Counted from the stretch's first letter, positions 1 to 12,540 are shown. The stretch: DNA of 64,000 bases from Trametes villosa (GCA_002964805.2 PUDQ02000003.1:1116001-1180000); one strand, 5' to 3'. Notes: generated from the letters alone by a model not told the origin. A program made the numbers and translations.

Positions 1-1091
1 TCCTCGGTGGCGAAGATGCAGTGAAGTCTCCGGTGGCTTCGCCAGACGCTCCAGCTCCGACCTCACCGCCGGACGACTCCGTCCCGCTAACAGAGCTGAA
101 GAAACGACAGGCTTCGTCGTGCACTGTCCGGCCTACCACGACTCCTCTCCCGACCTCTTCCGCCGAAGCCTCCGCGAAGGCCGCCGCCGCCGCCGCTCTC
201 GCTTCAGCCTCGAAGCCGGCGCCTGACCTCGCAGCTGCAGCTGCCGCTGCCGTTGCTGCAGCGGACACCTTGGGCCCTGCTGCTGCTGCTCTAGTATGTT
301 CGAATATATCTCATCCTTTGAAATAGCGGCTAATGTCGTAATAACAGGCGGCCGCTGGAACTGACTCGTCCCCCGCCTCGGCCATCACGTCCTCCCAATC
401 GGTCACGTCTATCGCGCAGACTGCGCTCGACCACATCTTCCACTTGGGCCCCAGCATCCCTAGCTGGCTGAGCGATATCTTCAACCATGTGAGAGGTGCT
501 TCTCTCTCGCCCTCATGTGCCTCCTTCTGACCACTTTTCCCCCGGCGCGACTAGGTCTCCCCGGCAACCTCCGCCGTCTCCACAGCGTCCGTTTTTTCTG
601 CGAACGTGCTCGACCCCGCACACGACCCGAACATCGTCTCCCCGCCGCCCAACGCGCCCGCCGCCGCGTGCTTCGGCGCAGGCTCGCAGGGGTTCGTGAA
701 GATTGGGGACATCACGCTCGTCGACGGGAACGCACCCGTGTCTGCAGAGCTCGTCGGTGTCGGCTCCGCCGCGTACTTTGGCCTGACTATAGGCGCGAAC
801 CGCGCTCTCGTGGAGTACGCGGAGTGCGAGGGTGTGTACGAGTGGGCGGACACGGACCTCGTGCCGGACTTCCAGGTCGACTGCTCGACTATGGAGCTGG
901 GCAGCTACTGGAGCGGCGTGATGCAGACGTGCTACTCGTACAGCCTCGGGCCGTCAAACGTGCCCGGGGTGGGCACGTTCGCGATATTCTGCGGCACGAA
1001 CATCGGGAACATCTACTCGTGCCTGCAGCAGCAAAGTATGTATGAGAATTTGCAGTTCGCGTTCATCAAATGGGCGATGTCCTCGGGCTGA
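1..1091 (+). CDS. Secreted NucA/NucB-like protein, paralogue 1, 3' part only
   Basis: The reading frame enters at base 3 and ends with TGA at 1089-1091. It matches, exon for exon, the C-terminal third of the complete gene on the minus strand at 15549-18839: a Pro/Ser linker, an Ala-rich low-complexity stretch, an intron (from about 295 to 348), a second intron (about 489-554), then a Cys-containing C-terminal domain. The part holding the CDEFPF motif of the other copy lies outside the window, so the nuclease assignment is by homology only. Compared with that copy, the Ala tract is shorter and about nine residues before the DPAHDPN motif are missing. No stop codon or frameshift is visible here, so it may be functional. 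It lies 350 bp upstream of a FunK1 kinase in the same orientation, as in the other cassette copy. Confidence 0.6.
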
Positions 1092-1441
1092 TCCCATTAG
1101 TACCGCGTTCGCCCTTCCACTGTAGTCCAGCATGTATACGGGTTTATGTGCGCGCAATGTGATAGTGGAGAAGATCAATGGCGGTTGCACTTACCTTGGG
1201 CCTTGTCTTCCACATGCTAACGCCGACCAGTACTCTTGACATGGCTCGTTCATATGCGAAAGCTGGAACATACAGACCTACCTTTTTGGGATGCACACTC
1301 GGGTAGACAACGGGCGCTTCGTGTTCTCCTAGTCGACACGTCACACAACCGCCATGATGCACGACTCCGTCTTTGCAGCGCCGAAAATCCTCGGCCTCAG
1401 AAGTCCTGGTCCATTCTTTTCACCCTGGCTTGCAATCATAA

Positions 1442-3798
1442 ATGACCTATCATCTGCTTCCCTTGCAAAAGTGGATGCGGATGGTTATGGGCGACGATGT
1501 ACCACTATCCGCTCACCGAGACCACGCCGTCGCTCTGTCTCTCAATGCTGCAGCCTGTCATATTCAATTGTGCAGAAAGCTGGTATAAACTTCTACTTAT
1601 TGTGGTATGCACGAGCTCACGGATGTATGTCAGTGCGAATTCATCAATGAAACACTCGAAAAAGCGGGTTGTCACGACTTCGCGGCGCACACTCGGGACA
1701 GTGTTCCCGAACAGTTGGGCCGACCTCCCACTGTCAATGAAGTTGCTGCACCGCCACATGTTGCGGTATACTCTTGCACTCGACGTACTGCAAGATCATT
1801 GAGACTGGAAGGAGTTTCCAAGCACGCTCCCGACGAGACAACGACCCGTGCTAGCAGCGAACGGCTGGCAGAGTTCAATGCTTCACATATCGGCGCCGCG
1901 CTCCCAGACGACGCGCTCTCGCAAACTCCCATGGCGTGGGCCTCGGTTGAACTGGTCGTCAACGTGGAGACGCGTCCAAACCCCGCCCCCACACGCTTGC
2001 CTGACCGACTCCTCGAGGAAGCGTCCCTTGCTTTCGGTCACCAGCACCGCTTATTCCTCCTTGCGATCGACATCCGTGGCAGCAAAGCGCGGTTCTATCG
2101 TCTCGACAGAGCCGGGGCGGTTGTCTCCGAGCCCTTCGACCTCGTGGACGATCTAGCCATTCTCGCGACGTTCCTCCACCGCTTCAGCAAAATGTCGCGC
2201 GTGCAGCGCGGATACGACCTAACTGTGTCCCTCGCCTCGGACGCCGAGGCGCGGCTCTTCCAGGAGCTCCACTCCCGCTACTCCACCGTCGGGCCTGAAT
2301 CGGTGCTCAAGCGCGGCCTGAGGAAGGCTGTGACTCCCGAATGGCCCATTTACGCGATCGACCTCTACGCCCCATGGTCGCCCCCGGACACATTCCTTGA
2401 TGCTGGCGCCACGCCGGAACTGGCCCACCACCGCTGCCTCGTCGGACGGCCGGACTACACTAGCGCCTCGCTGTTTGGCACTGGCAGCGGAACGCGCGGC
2501 TTCGTGGCGTGGAGCATGGCCGAGCAACGTGCGCTGTACATCAAGGACAGCTGGCGGCCGATCTCCGCGGACGCCTCCAGCGAGTTCGAGAACTACCAGA
2601 CGCTGTATCGGGCTCTCGGGGAACGGTGTCACGTCCATTTCCCGACAGTCCGCGCGGGAGGGGATGTAGTGTGGTCGTCCCCGGGCGCAGCATGCGACGG
2701 CGAGTGTATCCGTGCATCACTGCAGGAGACTCAAACACTTGGAGTACGACGAAGACACTGCCGGCTAGTTTTCCAGGAGGTATGCAGGCCTCTCGTGGCA
2801 TTCACTACCCCTTTGCAGTTAGTCGCCGCCCTTTACCGGCCCCTCAAGGGTGAGTGCTTCGTACACTGTATAGACGTCCCGCAACTCATCGTCCCGCACA
2901 ATATAGCACATAAACTGGCGTGGAAGGAGGCGAAGCTTCTTCACCGTGACGTCAGCGTCGGGAACATACTCATTCATTACCCTCTCGACGGTAGCATGAG
3001 CCGATTCCTTCTCACCGACTGGGATTCGGCGAAGACCGAGGAGCAGCTGAAGACGTGGACAGCGACGCAGGGGTCGCGCTCAGTGAGTTCCGCCTGTGCG
3101 CGATCTGCCTGTATGCGGCCGACTAACAGAATCTGCACCGTACGCAGGGAACGTGGCAGTTCCTCTCCGCCTTGCTCCAATGCTACCCTCGCAAACCCCA
3201 CGAGCTTGCGGACGACCTGGAGTCGTTCATGCACGTTCTGAGCTGGTGCACGCTCAAATACCTGCCCCACTCCCTCACCGGCGACACTGAAGCCATTTCG
3301 CACTTCTTCTGCTCAATCTACGACCACCATTCTCTATCTGCCACACATAGTCCTAGGTTCGCGATGCTCTTTGCGGGACAGCCCTTCGTCGACGGTCTTC
3401 CCGACGCAGACACCAACCCTCTCGCGATACTGCTGGACGAACTCGCCCTTCTGTGCAAGGAGCACTACGACACGGTGGACTACAAGGCTCTCAACCGAGA
3501 GAATCCAGAACATCGCCCATCCGACACAGAGCGTAAAGTGCGCCCAGAGGAAGGCACATACTGTTGCGACTCTGACTTAGAGGACGGGCCCCTGCAGCGA
3601 CGGGCGCCACTACCACTGCCGTCGGGAACGATCTCCCCGCTGAGGGACCACAAGCGCATGCTCGCCCTCTTCTCCTCTGCTCTTGCTTACAAGAAGGCAG
3701 ACGTGGACACTGGGGCATATCGACTGGTTTCAGTGGAGTGGCCGATCTTCGCCAGGACGGAGAAGGACCAGGTCCCAGACTTTGACGTTCTACCGTAG
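1442..3798 (+). CDS. FunK1 fungal-type protein kinase, copy A (727 aa)
   Basis: A predicted serine/threonine-type kinase of the FunK1 family, which is greatly expanded in mushroom-forming fungi; its substrates are unknown. Exons 1442-1582, 1634-2849, 2907-3082 and 3148-3798 sum to 728 codons. The start was chosen because copies B and C begin at the same point with a similar short first exon ending in a GDD...SAH-type segment. The catalytic loop reads HRDVSVGNIL with the catalytic Asp at residue 467, and the metal-binding segment is DWD (Asp490) rather than DFG, as usual for the family. The kinase domain occupies roughly the C-terminal half. The C-terminus ends with a conserved LxDHK..L segment. 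Homologous to copies B (9316-12309) and C (12860-15190), and more distantly to copy D (47831-50262). Confidence 0.85.
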
Positions 3799-4395
3799 TG
3801 TTCCCGGTCTCCTCTCGCCCTCGCACTTCGTGCTCGCGAACATCTCCCCTGCGTCTCTGGGCATGTACCTCCGTGCGCCGCTGCCTATACTAGCAATCTT
3901 GCCGATGTACAACATACTCTCCGAACGTAGCCTGATCGTGCGCCAGCGTCAATCCCAATCCCGCGAACAGTACTCGAAGCTACAGCTGGGCTCGGCATGC
4001 AAACCAGCCGCCTCATGTCCGCACTCGGCTCGAAGTTCAGACTCGAGCGCAAATCTGGGAGCTCCAATAGCAAGTGTTCGATAGCACCTCGACGCTGGAC
4101 ACGGACAAAACCAACAAACACGACATACGTATACAATCAGTCGCCCTGCGCGCCCCTCCCCTCCCACGGGCGCGCGCGATATACAGCACATACTCCCTGC
4201 CCGGCACCACCGGACGGGTGCAGATTAGTTAAAGGACTTCTTCTCCGAGAACAACCCCGAGCGCGCGCTAGGACGCACGCGGCCACCACCTGGATCGTAC
4301 GCCCCCTCACCCCTCCCTTCCGCGGGTAGCTACCCCGGCTATGCGTGTGGGTTGGGGGTGTCAAGAAGACGCGGCGGCATGGAGGTCGGAGGCGC
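3799..4395. other. Intergenic, convergent gene ends
   Basis: Between the stops of FunK1 copy A and the CaMK-type kinase. The first 90 bases are still homologous to the region downstream of FunK1 copy C. No gene is visible in the remainder. Confidence 0.6.
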
Positions 4396-6501
4396 TCAGA
4401 TGGAGACCTTGGCGAGCTGCTTGACGAGCGGCGTCTGGCCGGCGGACTCGGACTGCGAGACGTCGTCCTGCTTTTTGAGCTCCTCGCTCGACTCGCGCTC
4501 GCCGTGCGCGTCGTAGTGCATTACCGACCGGTCCTATGCACCACCGAAGAAGCGTTAGCGCGCGTTCCTGAGGCGTGAAGGGAAGAGAGGAGGGGAGCCA
4601 GACGCACCTCGTCGACGTGCTCCTTCTCGGACTCCTCCTTGAGCTGCTCGATGTTCTGCCCGAACCGCTCCGCGGTCGGTGAAAGGCCAGCCAGGGACGA
4701 CATGCGCTTCGTCGCGATCATCGAGAACACTGCCTTCCGGACTGCACATACACACGCGTCAGCGTTAGCGGCCTTCACACATCGTGCAGTTTTGACACGG
4801 AAAGGGAAAAGGGAGACGCACAGGTCTTCTTCGCGTCGAACGCCTTCTGGATGTGCGGGAGCAGGTTCGTCGGGCCGCCGCTCGGGCTCTCCGGGTCGGG
4901 CACGAAGTGCGGCTGGTCGGACGCGAGCCACTTGTGCTGCAGCGCCTCCGCCGCCGTCGGCCGCGACGTGGGGTCGATCGTCAAGCACGTCCGCACGAAG
5001 TCCTTCGCCGTGTCCGACACGTTCGCCCAGTACTCCTCTGTTCGAGTAACAACGCCGCAGTCAGGGTCAGTGTCGTACGGCGCGTAGTAGTACGCTGGGG
5101 ACGCACCAGGCTCGAAGTGGTAGTCGCCGGCGCAGATCGCCTCCATCTCTTGCTGCTGCGTGTCGCGGTCGAAGGGCGTGTATCCTGCGAGAGTGTTAGC
5201 CGCGTGTTGTGTGGGAAGAGGAAGCTATGTTACCACAGAGCAGGAAGTAGGTGATGACACCCATCGCCCACACGTCCACGGGCTTCCCGTGACCGGCTGC
5301 AACGAAAATATCAGAGCCTGCATGCGCCATAATTGGTCACAAGCTCACTCACTCTTCTTGAAGATCTCTGGTGCCATGTACTGCACGTCATATGCTATGA
5401 ATTAGCGCAGCTGACACGCAACAGGCGGGAGCACTCACTCCGGGCGTGCCGCAGATCTCGGTGAGCATCTGGAACTTCTCGTCGTCCATCACCCGACTGA
5501 GGCCAAAGTCCGCGATCATAATGTCCGCGTCTTCCGCCTTGGTTCGGAAGATGAGATTCTCCGGCTTCAGATCTACACCATAGATTAGCTTCCTGCTGCG
5601 CCAAGCCAGGAGGCGGAGCGCGACAGAGACTAATACGCACCTCTGTGTACGATGCCACATTCGTGGATGTACTTGACCGCGCCGAAGATGGTTCGCACGA
5701 GCGCGGCGGCGTCTCTGCGGTTCAGTTTACGTCAGTATCGAGTCCAACCTCCGATACGGCTTGACGTACTCTTCATAGTAGTTGCCCTTGGCGCATATAC
5801 GGTCGAACAGCTCGCCGCCGGTGCAGAGGTCGAAGACAAGGTAGAGATTGTGTGCGGTCTGTAGGGTTGTTCGCGAGTATTCGAGCGTGTAGGCGCATAC
5901 ATACGCACCTCGAAGTAGTCGTGCAGCGTAACGATGTTCTTGTGCCCCTTCGAGATCTTCTTCAGGACGGCAATCTCGTTGCGCACCTGGGAACGAGTGA
6001 CAGGGGAGTTAGCGGCGATGTCTTGCCGCCCGAGCGGTATAGATGGCAGCGATAGCAGATCTATGCGCGCGCGGACACCGTGCATAGGCAGTCAGGCCTA
6101 CGGCGACCATGCCCGGTTTCCAAGGACTCTGACATGCCAGGGAACTCATCCAGCAGCCCACATGCCAGAACAACGATAGGGGGGATTCCCTGACACGAGA
6201 GTTGTGGAAGATGTTCCCAGGTGGTGTCGGGGGTTTGGGAAAGGGCGGTTGTGCGCCGTGCGGGGAAGCGGAGGACGCACCATGTACTCCCGCCCCTCCA
6301 TGAGCTTCTTGTTGATGACCTTGCATGCAAAGTACTCCCCAGTCTTGATGTGGACGGCCTCCTTCACGATGGCGTACGTTCCGCTACCGAGCGTCTTGCC
6401 CGTCCGATACTAGATGTTCGACGGTCTATCAGCCGCCTGGCTGCGCGCAATGGGAGTAGACGGCGACTGACCTGGCACGGGACGGTTGCGGGGGCAGGCA
6501 T
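4396..6501 (-). CDS. cmk1: Calcium/calmodulin-dependent protein kinase type I
   Basis: A cytosolic CaMKI-family serine/threonine kinase that would phosphorylate targets in response to Ca2+/calmodulin. Spliced from about a dozen small exons, the protein begins MPAPATVPCQ (start at 6501) and contains the glycine loop GSGTYAIV, the ATP-binding Lys in FACKVINKK, the catalytic loop HRDLKPEN (split by an intron at HR|D), DFG in IADFGLSRV, GTPGYMAPE, and DVWAMGV. A C-terminal segment after the kinase core, with RKAVFSMIATKRMSS, fits the regulatory and calmodulin-binding region. The end KVSI is followed by TGA at 4396-4398. The start is the one usual for fungal CaMKI; a possible in-frame upstream extension is listed separately. 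It lies between two FunK1 cassettes but is not part of them. Confidence 0.9.
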
Positions 6502-6641
6502 GGTGTCGTAGGATGCGAGTGTATGCTGCTGCGCGCGACGTCGAGGGCGGGGCGATGGCGGGCGGAGGCAAGGACGGAGGACAAGACGGAAGGGAGAGGC
6601 AAAGGGAGTTACGGCTGGATATAAGTAGATATAGGACGCGA

Positions 6642-6998
6642 TCAAATACACACCTTCGCAATCTCCTGATCGGCCTGTCGCCGTCCGGACGGCCCTCCTC
6701 CGGAGCCCTCCACGCCCTTCTCCTGCTCTTGTCCTGCGCCGGGGACGCCGTGTGGCGGCCGCGTCGGCGGATGCGCTGCTGGGCTGGCCGGGGTGGACAG
6801 AGTCTGTGCAGAGGACGCCCATGTGCCCGCGCTGCGATGCGCTGCTCCTGCCCTGCCTCCTCCCTCCACCTCTTGCCGACCTTCTGGTGCTGAATGCTGC
6901 CTTGTCTGATGCGCGCTCGAGTCGCTGTCTTGGTGATGTGTCCGCCCGTCCTTGCGGAAGCTGCGCGAGGCCCGGTGTTTGCTAACTTGCGAGCCCAT
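6642..6998 (-). other. Possible upstream coding exon of the CaMK gene (MGSQVSK start)
   Basis: An ATG-started open frame on the same strand begins MGSQVSK, which fits the N-myristoylation consensus (Gly at 2, Ser at 6). Near its 3' end there is a GTGTGT donor, and a pyrimidine-rich stretch with a CAG acceptor lies before the canonical CaMK start. Splicing these joins ...EIAK to HTLASYDT-MPAPATVPC in frame. This would give an N-terminally extended, membrane-anchored isoform. The encoded stretch is low in complexity (Ser/Pro/Gly/Gln-rich), so it could equally be 5' UTR or a separate small gene. Confidence 0.25.
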
Positions 6999-7892
6999 GT
7001 CGTCTCTGGGCGGCAGGTGCGTGAACGGAGAGGACAAGGAGAGCGGGCGATGAGGTATGCGCCGACACCGGCCCCTGATCTTATATAGCGCGCCGCCTTC
7101 CATTTCACCACGCCTACACTGCATGCGTACGGATCAGGCTGCTCGCATTCGATTCCCGCACACCCTCTGTTAGGCGTTCCGTACAGCTGCGTCTGTCGAG
7201 GGCTGTGCGCACCGCTCCCGCAGCACCAGACGCTCACAACATGGCCTTATTGCGTCCTCATCCCGGGCGCACCGACTCTCCTGGGACGCCCGCTGTCTAC
7301 GCTTGCTTCTCGCATCGCTCGGCTAGTCCCAGCTGGCAGCTCGACCGATATGTGGCTTGGAGGCGCTGCGCCTGGTCACTCGAAGACGTCCGGCTCCCTT
7401 CTCCAGACGACTCTGCCATACTGTACCCCTATGTGCCGCCGATTCTCTCTCCCCGCCACTGCGCAGCGCTCCGCGCGAGACGGCACGGCTGCGCACGCGC
7501 CGAAGGTGGCCGACATGTCAATGGTATTGGCCAAGAACGTTGCCTCAGGCTCGTAGCGCGCCCATCTCGGCGGGTCTGCCGATCACCCCCGCCGCGCGCG
7601 GTGTCCTGCGCCAAGTTACCGGAGGAAAGGTATGTCTCGGTGTAATCACCGCAACTTCCACCTTGCGACTGCCTCGCTTCCGGTCATTGCTCTTGGCTAT
7701 GTATGCGCTTCCACTCTGTGCGCTCATGTGCGCGCGCTCGAATTGCATGGAGTCTATCGCACCGCCGTGTCATGGTATGTCCCAGGGTCCGGAGGTGGCT
7801 GCGCCCGGCATTCCAAAGGTCTTCTCCCCGCCAAATAAACGCAGCACGTACCGGTGGGCCGCGCTCGCGGGAGTGCAGCTCTTCTGGTGAGC
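6999..7892. other. Intergenic, no gene seen
   Basis: GC-rich sequence between the upstream end of the CaMK kinase locus and the tRNA-Arg gene. Open frames here are short, overlap on both strands, and lack recognisable motifs or consistent splice sites. Confidence 0.5.
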
Positions 7893-7897
7893 AAAAA
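7893..7897 (-). terminator. RNA polymerase III terminator (T5)
   Basis: Five T residues on the minus strand follow directly after the discriminator base of the tRNA-Arg gene, as expected for a Pol III terminator. Confidence 0.75.
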
Positions 7898-7979
7898 CGA
7901 CCAACCTGGGAGTCGAACCCAGAATCTTCAGCTGATTCCTACCCGGAAACTGACGCCTTAACCATTAGGCCAGCCGGCC
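7898..7979 (-). tRNA. tRNA-Arg (anticodon CCG) with a 9-nt intron
   Basis: On the minus strand the 82-nt gene folds as a cloverleaf. The acceptor stem pairs GGCCGGC with GUUGGUC, with discriminator G. The D-arm contains GGCCUAAUGG...GGC, and the T-arm is CUGGG-UUCGACU-CCCAG. The anticodon stem UCAGU/GCUGA encloses 16 nt, which is a 7-nt loop plus a 9-nt intron (7934-7942) at the canonical position after base 37. The anticodon CCG (7944-7946) reads CGG, Arg. The D-arm sequence GUGGCCUAAUGG is the same type as in other eukaryotic tRNA-Arg(NCG) genes. Confidence 0.93.
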
Positions 7980-9315
7980 GATACAATGCGGTTCCTGAGG
8001 CCAAATCACAAGAGCCCGCCTTCGCAGGTCCCGGACCTCATATATCATACCCGGGCCAAGCTTGGCGTATCATACCACGGAACGTTAACGTCCGACAGGC
8101 CCGCATGAAGCAACACCACGATTAACAAGACGGTGACGATAGCGCTCGACTCGGAGAGCGAGCGAATGGACGAGGGCGTCGGACGTCCGGACGAGGGTAT
8201 AGTAGTGGCGCAGCAGGACTCAACCTGAGATGGCGAGCTCGAGAGAGGTGCAGACGCGGGGGTGCCACCTGGACGGATGAGGCACACACGGGCAAGAGGC
8301 GAATTGAACGCGAAGACGAGCGGTCGAGGGTGATATCGAGCTGGCCGCCATATGAGGAGACGCTAGATACCATGCAGGTCCGAGTCCAGCAGGACTATCA
8401 TGGCAGGTCACAGCGACCCGCCGTACGAAGTCAGCGACTCGGGTATTACATCCTACAGCGCGTATAGGCGGCTCGCGGACGGCGCGCAGAGAGCGCACTC
8501 ACTGTGGGAGCCCTGCAGTGGCGTGCGCGCAATGACTCTGAGAACCGATGCGCAAAGACTCAACCGCGACGCCCGCCTGAGACGGACGCCTGCACTGAGA
8601 GGTATGTCACGGGCCGTCAGAAGCAACGCGAGCGAGCACATTACATGTTATACATTGGAGAACCAGCACGAAAAACGACAGCGGGCACCAGTAGATACAC
8701 GGATGACTCCGCCACGCATTCTAGAGGTGTGCGCGGACGAGATTGGACATGCAGCTGGAACGATGCGTGCGCGTCGCGCGCGGAGGTGCTGGTACAAAGA
8801 GACGAGAGAGAACACGGAGTGGGGGGAGGCTTAAAAACAAGGTGGGAGTATAGGTCGTGTGTATACGTTGAAGGATGATCGAGGAGACGTTGAGACGAGG
8901 AGGCGATGATGATACGAGGAGAAAAGGAAACGCGGGTGCCGGAAGTGTCATGGCGAGCGGGTTGCGTTGCAGGCCTAGGCGCGCTATTGGCGGTCAGTGT
9001 GGCGTGTTGGACGCCCGGCCTGTCGAGAGATAGGGGAGACGACTCAAGCGAGAGCGGGGACGCGAGGAGGAAAGAACGAGACGAATCGGTGATTCAGCGG
9101 AGGTTTGGGCGTCGAGAATGCGGTACGAGAGGTAGGAGCGAGCGGAGGATCAACTTGGGGAGTCGAAAGGGAGAGCCGGACAGACGGGGACGCCGGTTCA
9201 GCATGGACACCGCCGAGTACGCATGGCGAGGCAGGTCATCGAGTGCTCGCGACACTGCAGATGGTCCGAGTCAGAGCCGAGTATCGTGCGAGCGTAGCAA
9301 ACGGCTTACCAGAGT
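7980..9315. other. Intergenic, purine-biased on the + strand
   Basis: Upstream of the tRNA and downstream of the FunK1 copy B stop. From about 8100 to 9300 the + strand is rich in GA runs (polypyrimidine on the other strand). No gene is recognisable. Confidence 0.5.
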
Positions 9316-12309
9316 TCAAGCCTCGACGTCCTTGGCTTTGCCCTTGCCCTTGCTCTTCCTCCTCCCTTGAGACGTCGCGGCAGGAGTTGTTTGGGTCCGG
9401 CGACCCCAAGGCTCGCTCGCCGCAGGAGGAGGGGGAGGGATGGGCGAGTCGAGAATGTGCATGGAGGCTAGCTCGGGCACAGCGACGTTGCGCAGGCGGC
9501 CCGGGCTTGGACGGTGTGGAGGTACCGACCCAGGTCGCGAGCCAGGCTGTGATCCTTCTCGCATGAGCGAGGCGGAACGTGAGCCCGACGGGGGAGGCGA
9601 TGTAGATCCTGGGGCTCCGTGGTGTGACGGTCCAGCGAGAGGCGGTTCACGACCCAGTGGGGCTCGTGCTCGACGTTTGGTGGGGCGCGCGTCGTCGCTC
9701 TCCTGAGAATACGCGTCGCTGCTCCTTGTCGAGCCCGTCACCTCCGAGGCGTTCTTCAAGCTTGTGATCTGGTCTTGAAGCCTGTGATATTCGGAGGCTG
9801 GCCATTTTAACCCCGGGTTTCCCACCACTGAGACGAATATCTGTATGGTCCGGGTGTGATCCTCGAGTGGCGACTTCGCGGGCGCGGTATTCGGCGACTC
9901 TGATACCTCCGCGATACTCAAGATCTGCTGCCCACTAGCCGGTGCGACTGGTCCAGTTGGACTTTGCTTTATCCGATCGAGAAGCGTCCTAGGCCTCTGT
10001 TTCCGTGGCGGCTCCTTGGGCTTGGCGCCTTCCGAGCTCGGAGGATCTTTCCAGTACTTTCGAATGTGGTCGCTTTCGTAGTGCTCCTTGCATAGCTGAG
10101 AAAGATGCTTCAGCAGATGGGCCAGCGGATTCGTGCGCTCCTCAGGAAGGCCCGTAACGAAAGCACGACCACTAGAGATGTGAGAGAACTTGGTGTTGTA
10201 GTGACAGATGAGCCTGCTCTGCGTGGGGGACACCGGTCCCGGCCCAGCATACGCGCGTTGGTCGTAGACGCGGCTGAACATGGTCGTCAGCATCCCCTTG
10301 TTGCGCTCGCCAGAGGACCCGTGCTGCAGATATCGAAGAGTGCACCAGTTGAGAACGTGCACGAACGACTCGAGGTCATCCGAAAGCTCGTAGGGCTTGT
10401 CTGGGCAGCATTGCAACAGCGCTGACAGAGATTGCCATGTTCCCTAGATGGTGACGCTCGTCAGCCTGAGCACTTCGCATCTGATACAACCAAAGTACTC
10501 ACGGACCGGCCATCGGGCGGGGTGGCTTGCTGATTACCCGGGCTAAGCTGTGTCCGTGTCCTGGAGAGGTCCCAGTCAGAGAGGATGCCTCTAATCATAA
10601 TTGCATCTCCCAAGCCCGACTGTTCGCCCGCACCCGAGTCCAAGTTCGCGTCCGAGTCCGAGGGCGCGTCCGAGGCGGGGAGATCATAGATGAGGATGTT
10701 TCCTACGCTTATGTCTCGATGAAGGAGATGAGCGTGGTTCCAAGCATCTCGATGGACTGTTCGTTGAATGCGTAATAAGTGGCGGCGACACACGACAGCA
10801 ACAACAACACATACCACTGAGAGCCATTCCGACGGCCGTGACGAGCTCTTCCGCATTCGCGAACTCCTTAAGAGTTCTGCATACCTCCTTGAAGACGAGC
10901 CTAGTGTGACGCCGAGGGAGAGGGCGCGATGATCCACCCGCCGCAACCTTGACGTGTTCCTGCGTGAACGTCGTCTGAGGTTTACTCTCGATCGAAGATG
11001 TGCTGCGACCAGACTCGAAAGACGGGGAGGGCGAGGCCTCGAGACCATCAGGAGCTTCAGGTATGGGCCATACGACATCTCCTCCGCAGCGAAGCGTCAG
11101 AAGTCCGAGCGCGGGCGTTAACCCGCTGCGGTAGAGCATCTGGTAGTTGTCCAGCTCGCCAGGGGTGCTGTCGGCCTCAGTCAGAGCCCGCCAAGAGTCC
11201 TTGATATAGACGACCTTCTCGTCGTGCAGATCGTATGCGACGAAGCCCCTGGTGCCTCTGCCTGTGGGGGTGTCAGTCAGGAAGGAGGGACGGCCGACGA
11301 GACAGCGATGAGAAGCTTGTTGCCAAGTACCGGACGCGGCGAGGTTCAAGAAGGTATCTGGTTCCGACCACGGTCCGTGGATATCCAGTGCATAGATAGG
11401 CCACCCGGGCGTGGCAGCCTTCCTGAGGCCGCGCTCGAGTACGAAGTCGGATCCTATGGTCGAGTAGCGGGAGTGGAGCTTCTGAAAAAACTGAGCCTCG
11501 GTGTCTGAGGCCAGGGACACGGTCGGATCGTGCCCGCGCTGCACGGGTGGCAGCCGGCTGAAGTGGTAGAGGAACGTCGTGAGAATGGTTGGGTTGTCGA
11601 CGAAGTCAAAGGGCGCAGATACCACCGCGCCGGCTCTGTCAAAACGGCAGAGCCGCACTGTGTTGCCATGGATGTCGATCGCCAGGAGGAATAAGCGGTG
11701 CTGGTGACTGAAAGCGAGGGACACGTCGTCCAGAAGTCGGTCAGGCAGGCGCGTGGGGGCTGGGTTTGGACGCGCCTCGACGTTGACGACAAGTTCAACC
11801 GAGGCCCACGCCATAGAATCTGAAGATAGCGTATCGCATAATAGTGGGGTATCCATGTGTGAAGCATCGACGTTTGGCGGCCGTTCACTGCTAGCACGAG
11901 GCGCTGGCTCGTCGGGGGCGTCCTTGGAAACTTCTTCGTATACCAGTAATCCTGCAGTACGTCGAGTGCAGGAGTATACCGCAATGCGTGGCGGTGCAGG
12001 GCCTCCACTGTCAGTACATAAGGGAGGCTGGCATAACTTCTCGGGCACGCTGTCCCGTGTGTGTGCCGCGAGATCGTGACAACCCGCCGTCTCGAACACT
12101 TCATTGATAAATCCGCACTGGTATATACCCGTGAGTCTATTCCCATCACACAAAGGAAGAGATCATACCAAGTTTCTCCGCATCTGAGTACGAGAGGTTG
12201 CAACGTTGACAGGTAGAGCGTCGTGATATTGGTGGGCGGACATCGGTACAGAGTCGTCACCCATTACCATTCCCAGCCAGCAGTTCACGGAAAGTTCATG
12301 ATACGCCAT
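9316..12309 (-). CDS. FunK1 fungal-type protein kinase, copy B (941 aa)
   Basis: Exons 12309-12169, 12117-10815, 10756-10503 and 10443-9316 give 942 codons. The start MAYHELSV aligns with the first exons of copies A and C (shared VMGDD and SAH motifs). The catalytic loop is HRDISVGNIL (Asp496) and the metal-binding segment is DWD (Asp542). Exon 3 has an acidic insertion of about 25 residues between the two motifs, absent from A and C. The protein is over 200 residues longer than A and C because of a C-terminal Ser/Pro/Arg-rich tail ending in a Lys-rich KSKGKGKAKD segment, which could act as a nuclear localisation signal (inference). The upstream nuclease-like partner gene of this cassette has been deleted except for a short relic at 12609-12662. 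Confidence 0.85.
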
Positions 12310-12540
12310 TTCTGCCCATGTGCCAGAGTGAGGTGAATGGATCAGCACTTCTGAGGCCGAGAGTTTTCTGTGCCGCAAAGATGGAGTTGCAGTGCATCGT
12401 GGCGGTTGCGTCAAGTAGTGAGAGCATGAAGCGCCCGTTATCTACCCGAGTGCGTATCCCAATAAGGTAGGTCTGTAGGTTCCAGCTTGCACATTCAAAC
12501 GAGTCTTACCGCGCCCGTAGGTCGTGGTTAGCGTGTTAAG
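12310..12540 (-). repeat. Cassette spacer upstream of FunK1 copy B
   Basis: Clearly homologous to the spacer upstream of copy C (15191-15425) and, in the other orientation, to about 1144-1441 upstream of copy A. An example is the shared block GAAGCGCCCGTT followed by the AGGTAGGTCTGTA-type block. It probably contains the kinase promoter. Confidence 0.75.

Larger units (their letters stand above)
1..3893 (+). repeat. Inverted segmental duplication, arm 1 (nuclease-like + FunK1 cassette)
   Basis: This whole stretch is homologous, in opposite orientation, to 12774-16703. Both coding regions, their introns, the roughly 350-bp spacer and about 90 bp downstream of the kinase stop are shared. Divergence is clear at the base level, so the duplication is not very recent. 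A third, partly deleted copy lies at 9316-12662. The arm may continue left of the window. Confidence 0.8.

Noticed and set aside
8100..9300. GA-rich tract considered as a CRISPR-like or satellite repeat
   Set aside because: No regular repeat unit or spacing is visible; only a composition bias. CRISPR arrays are not expected in a fungal nuclear genome.
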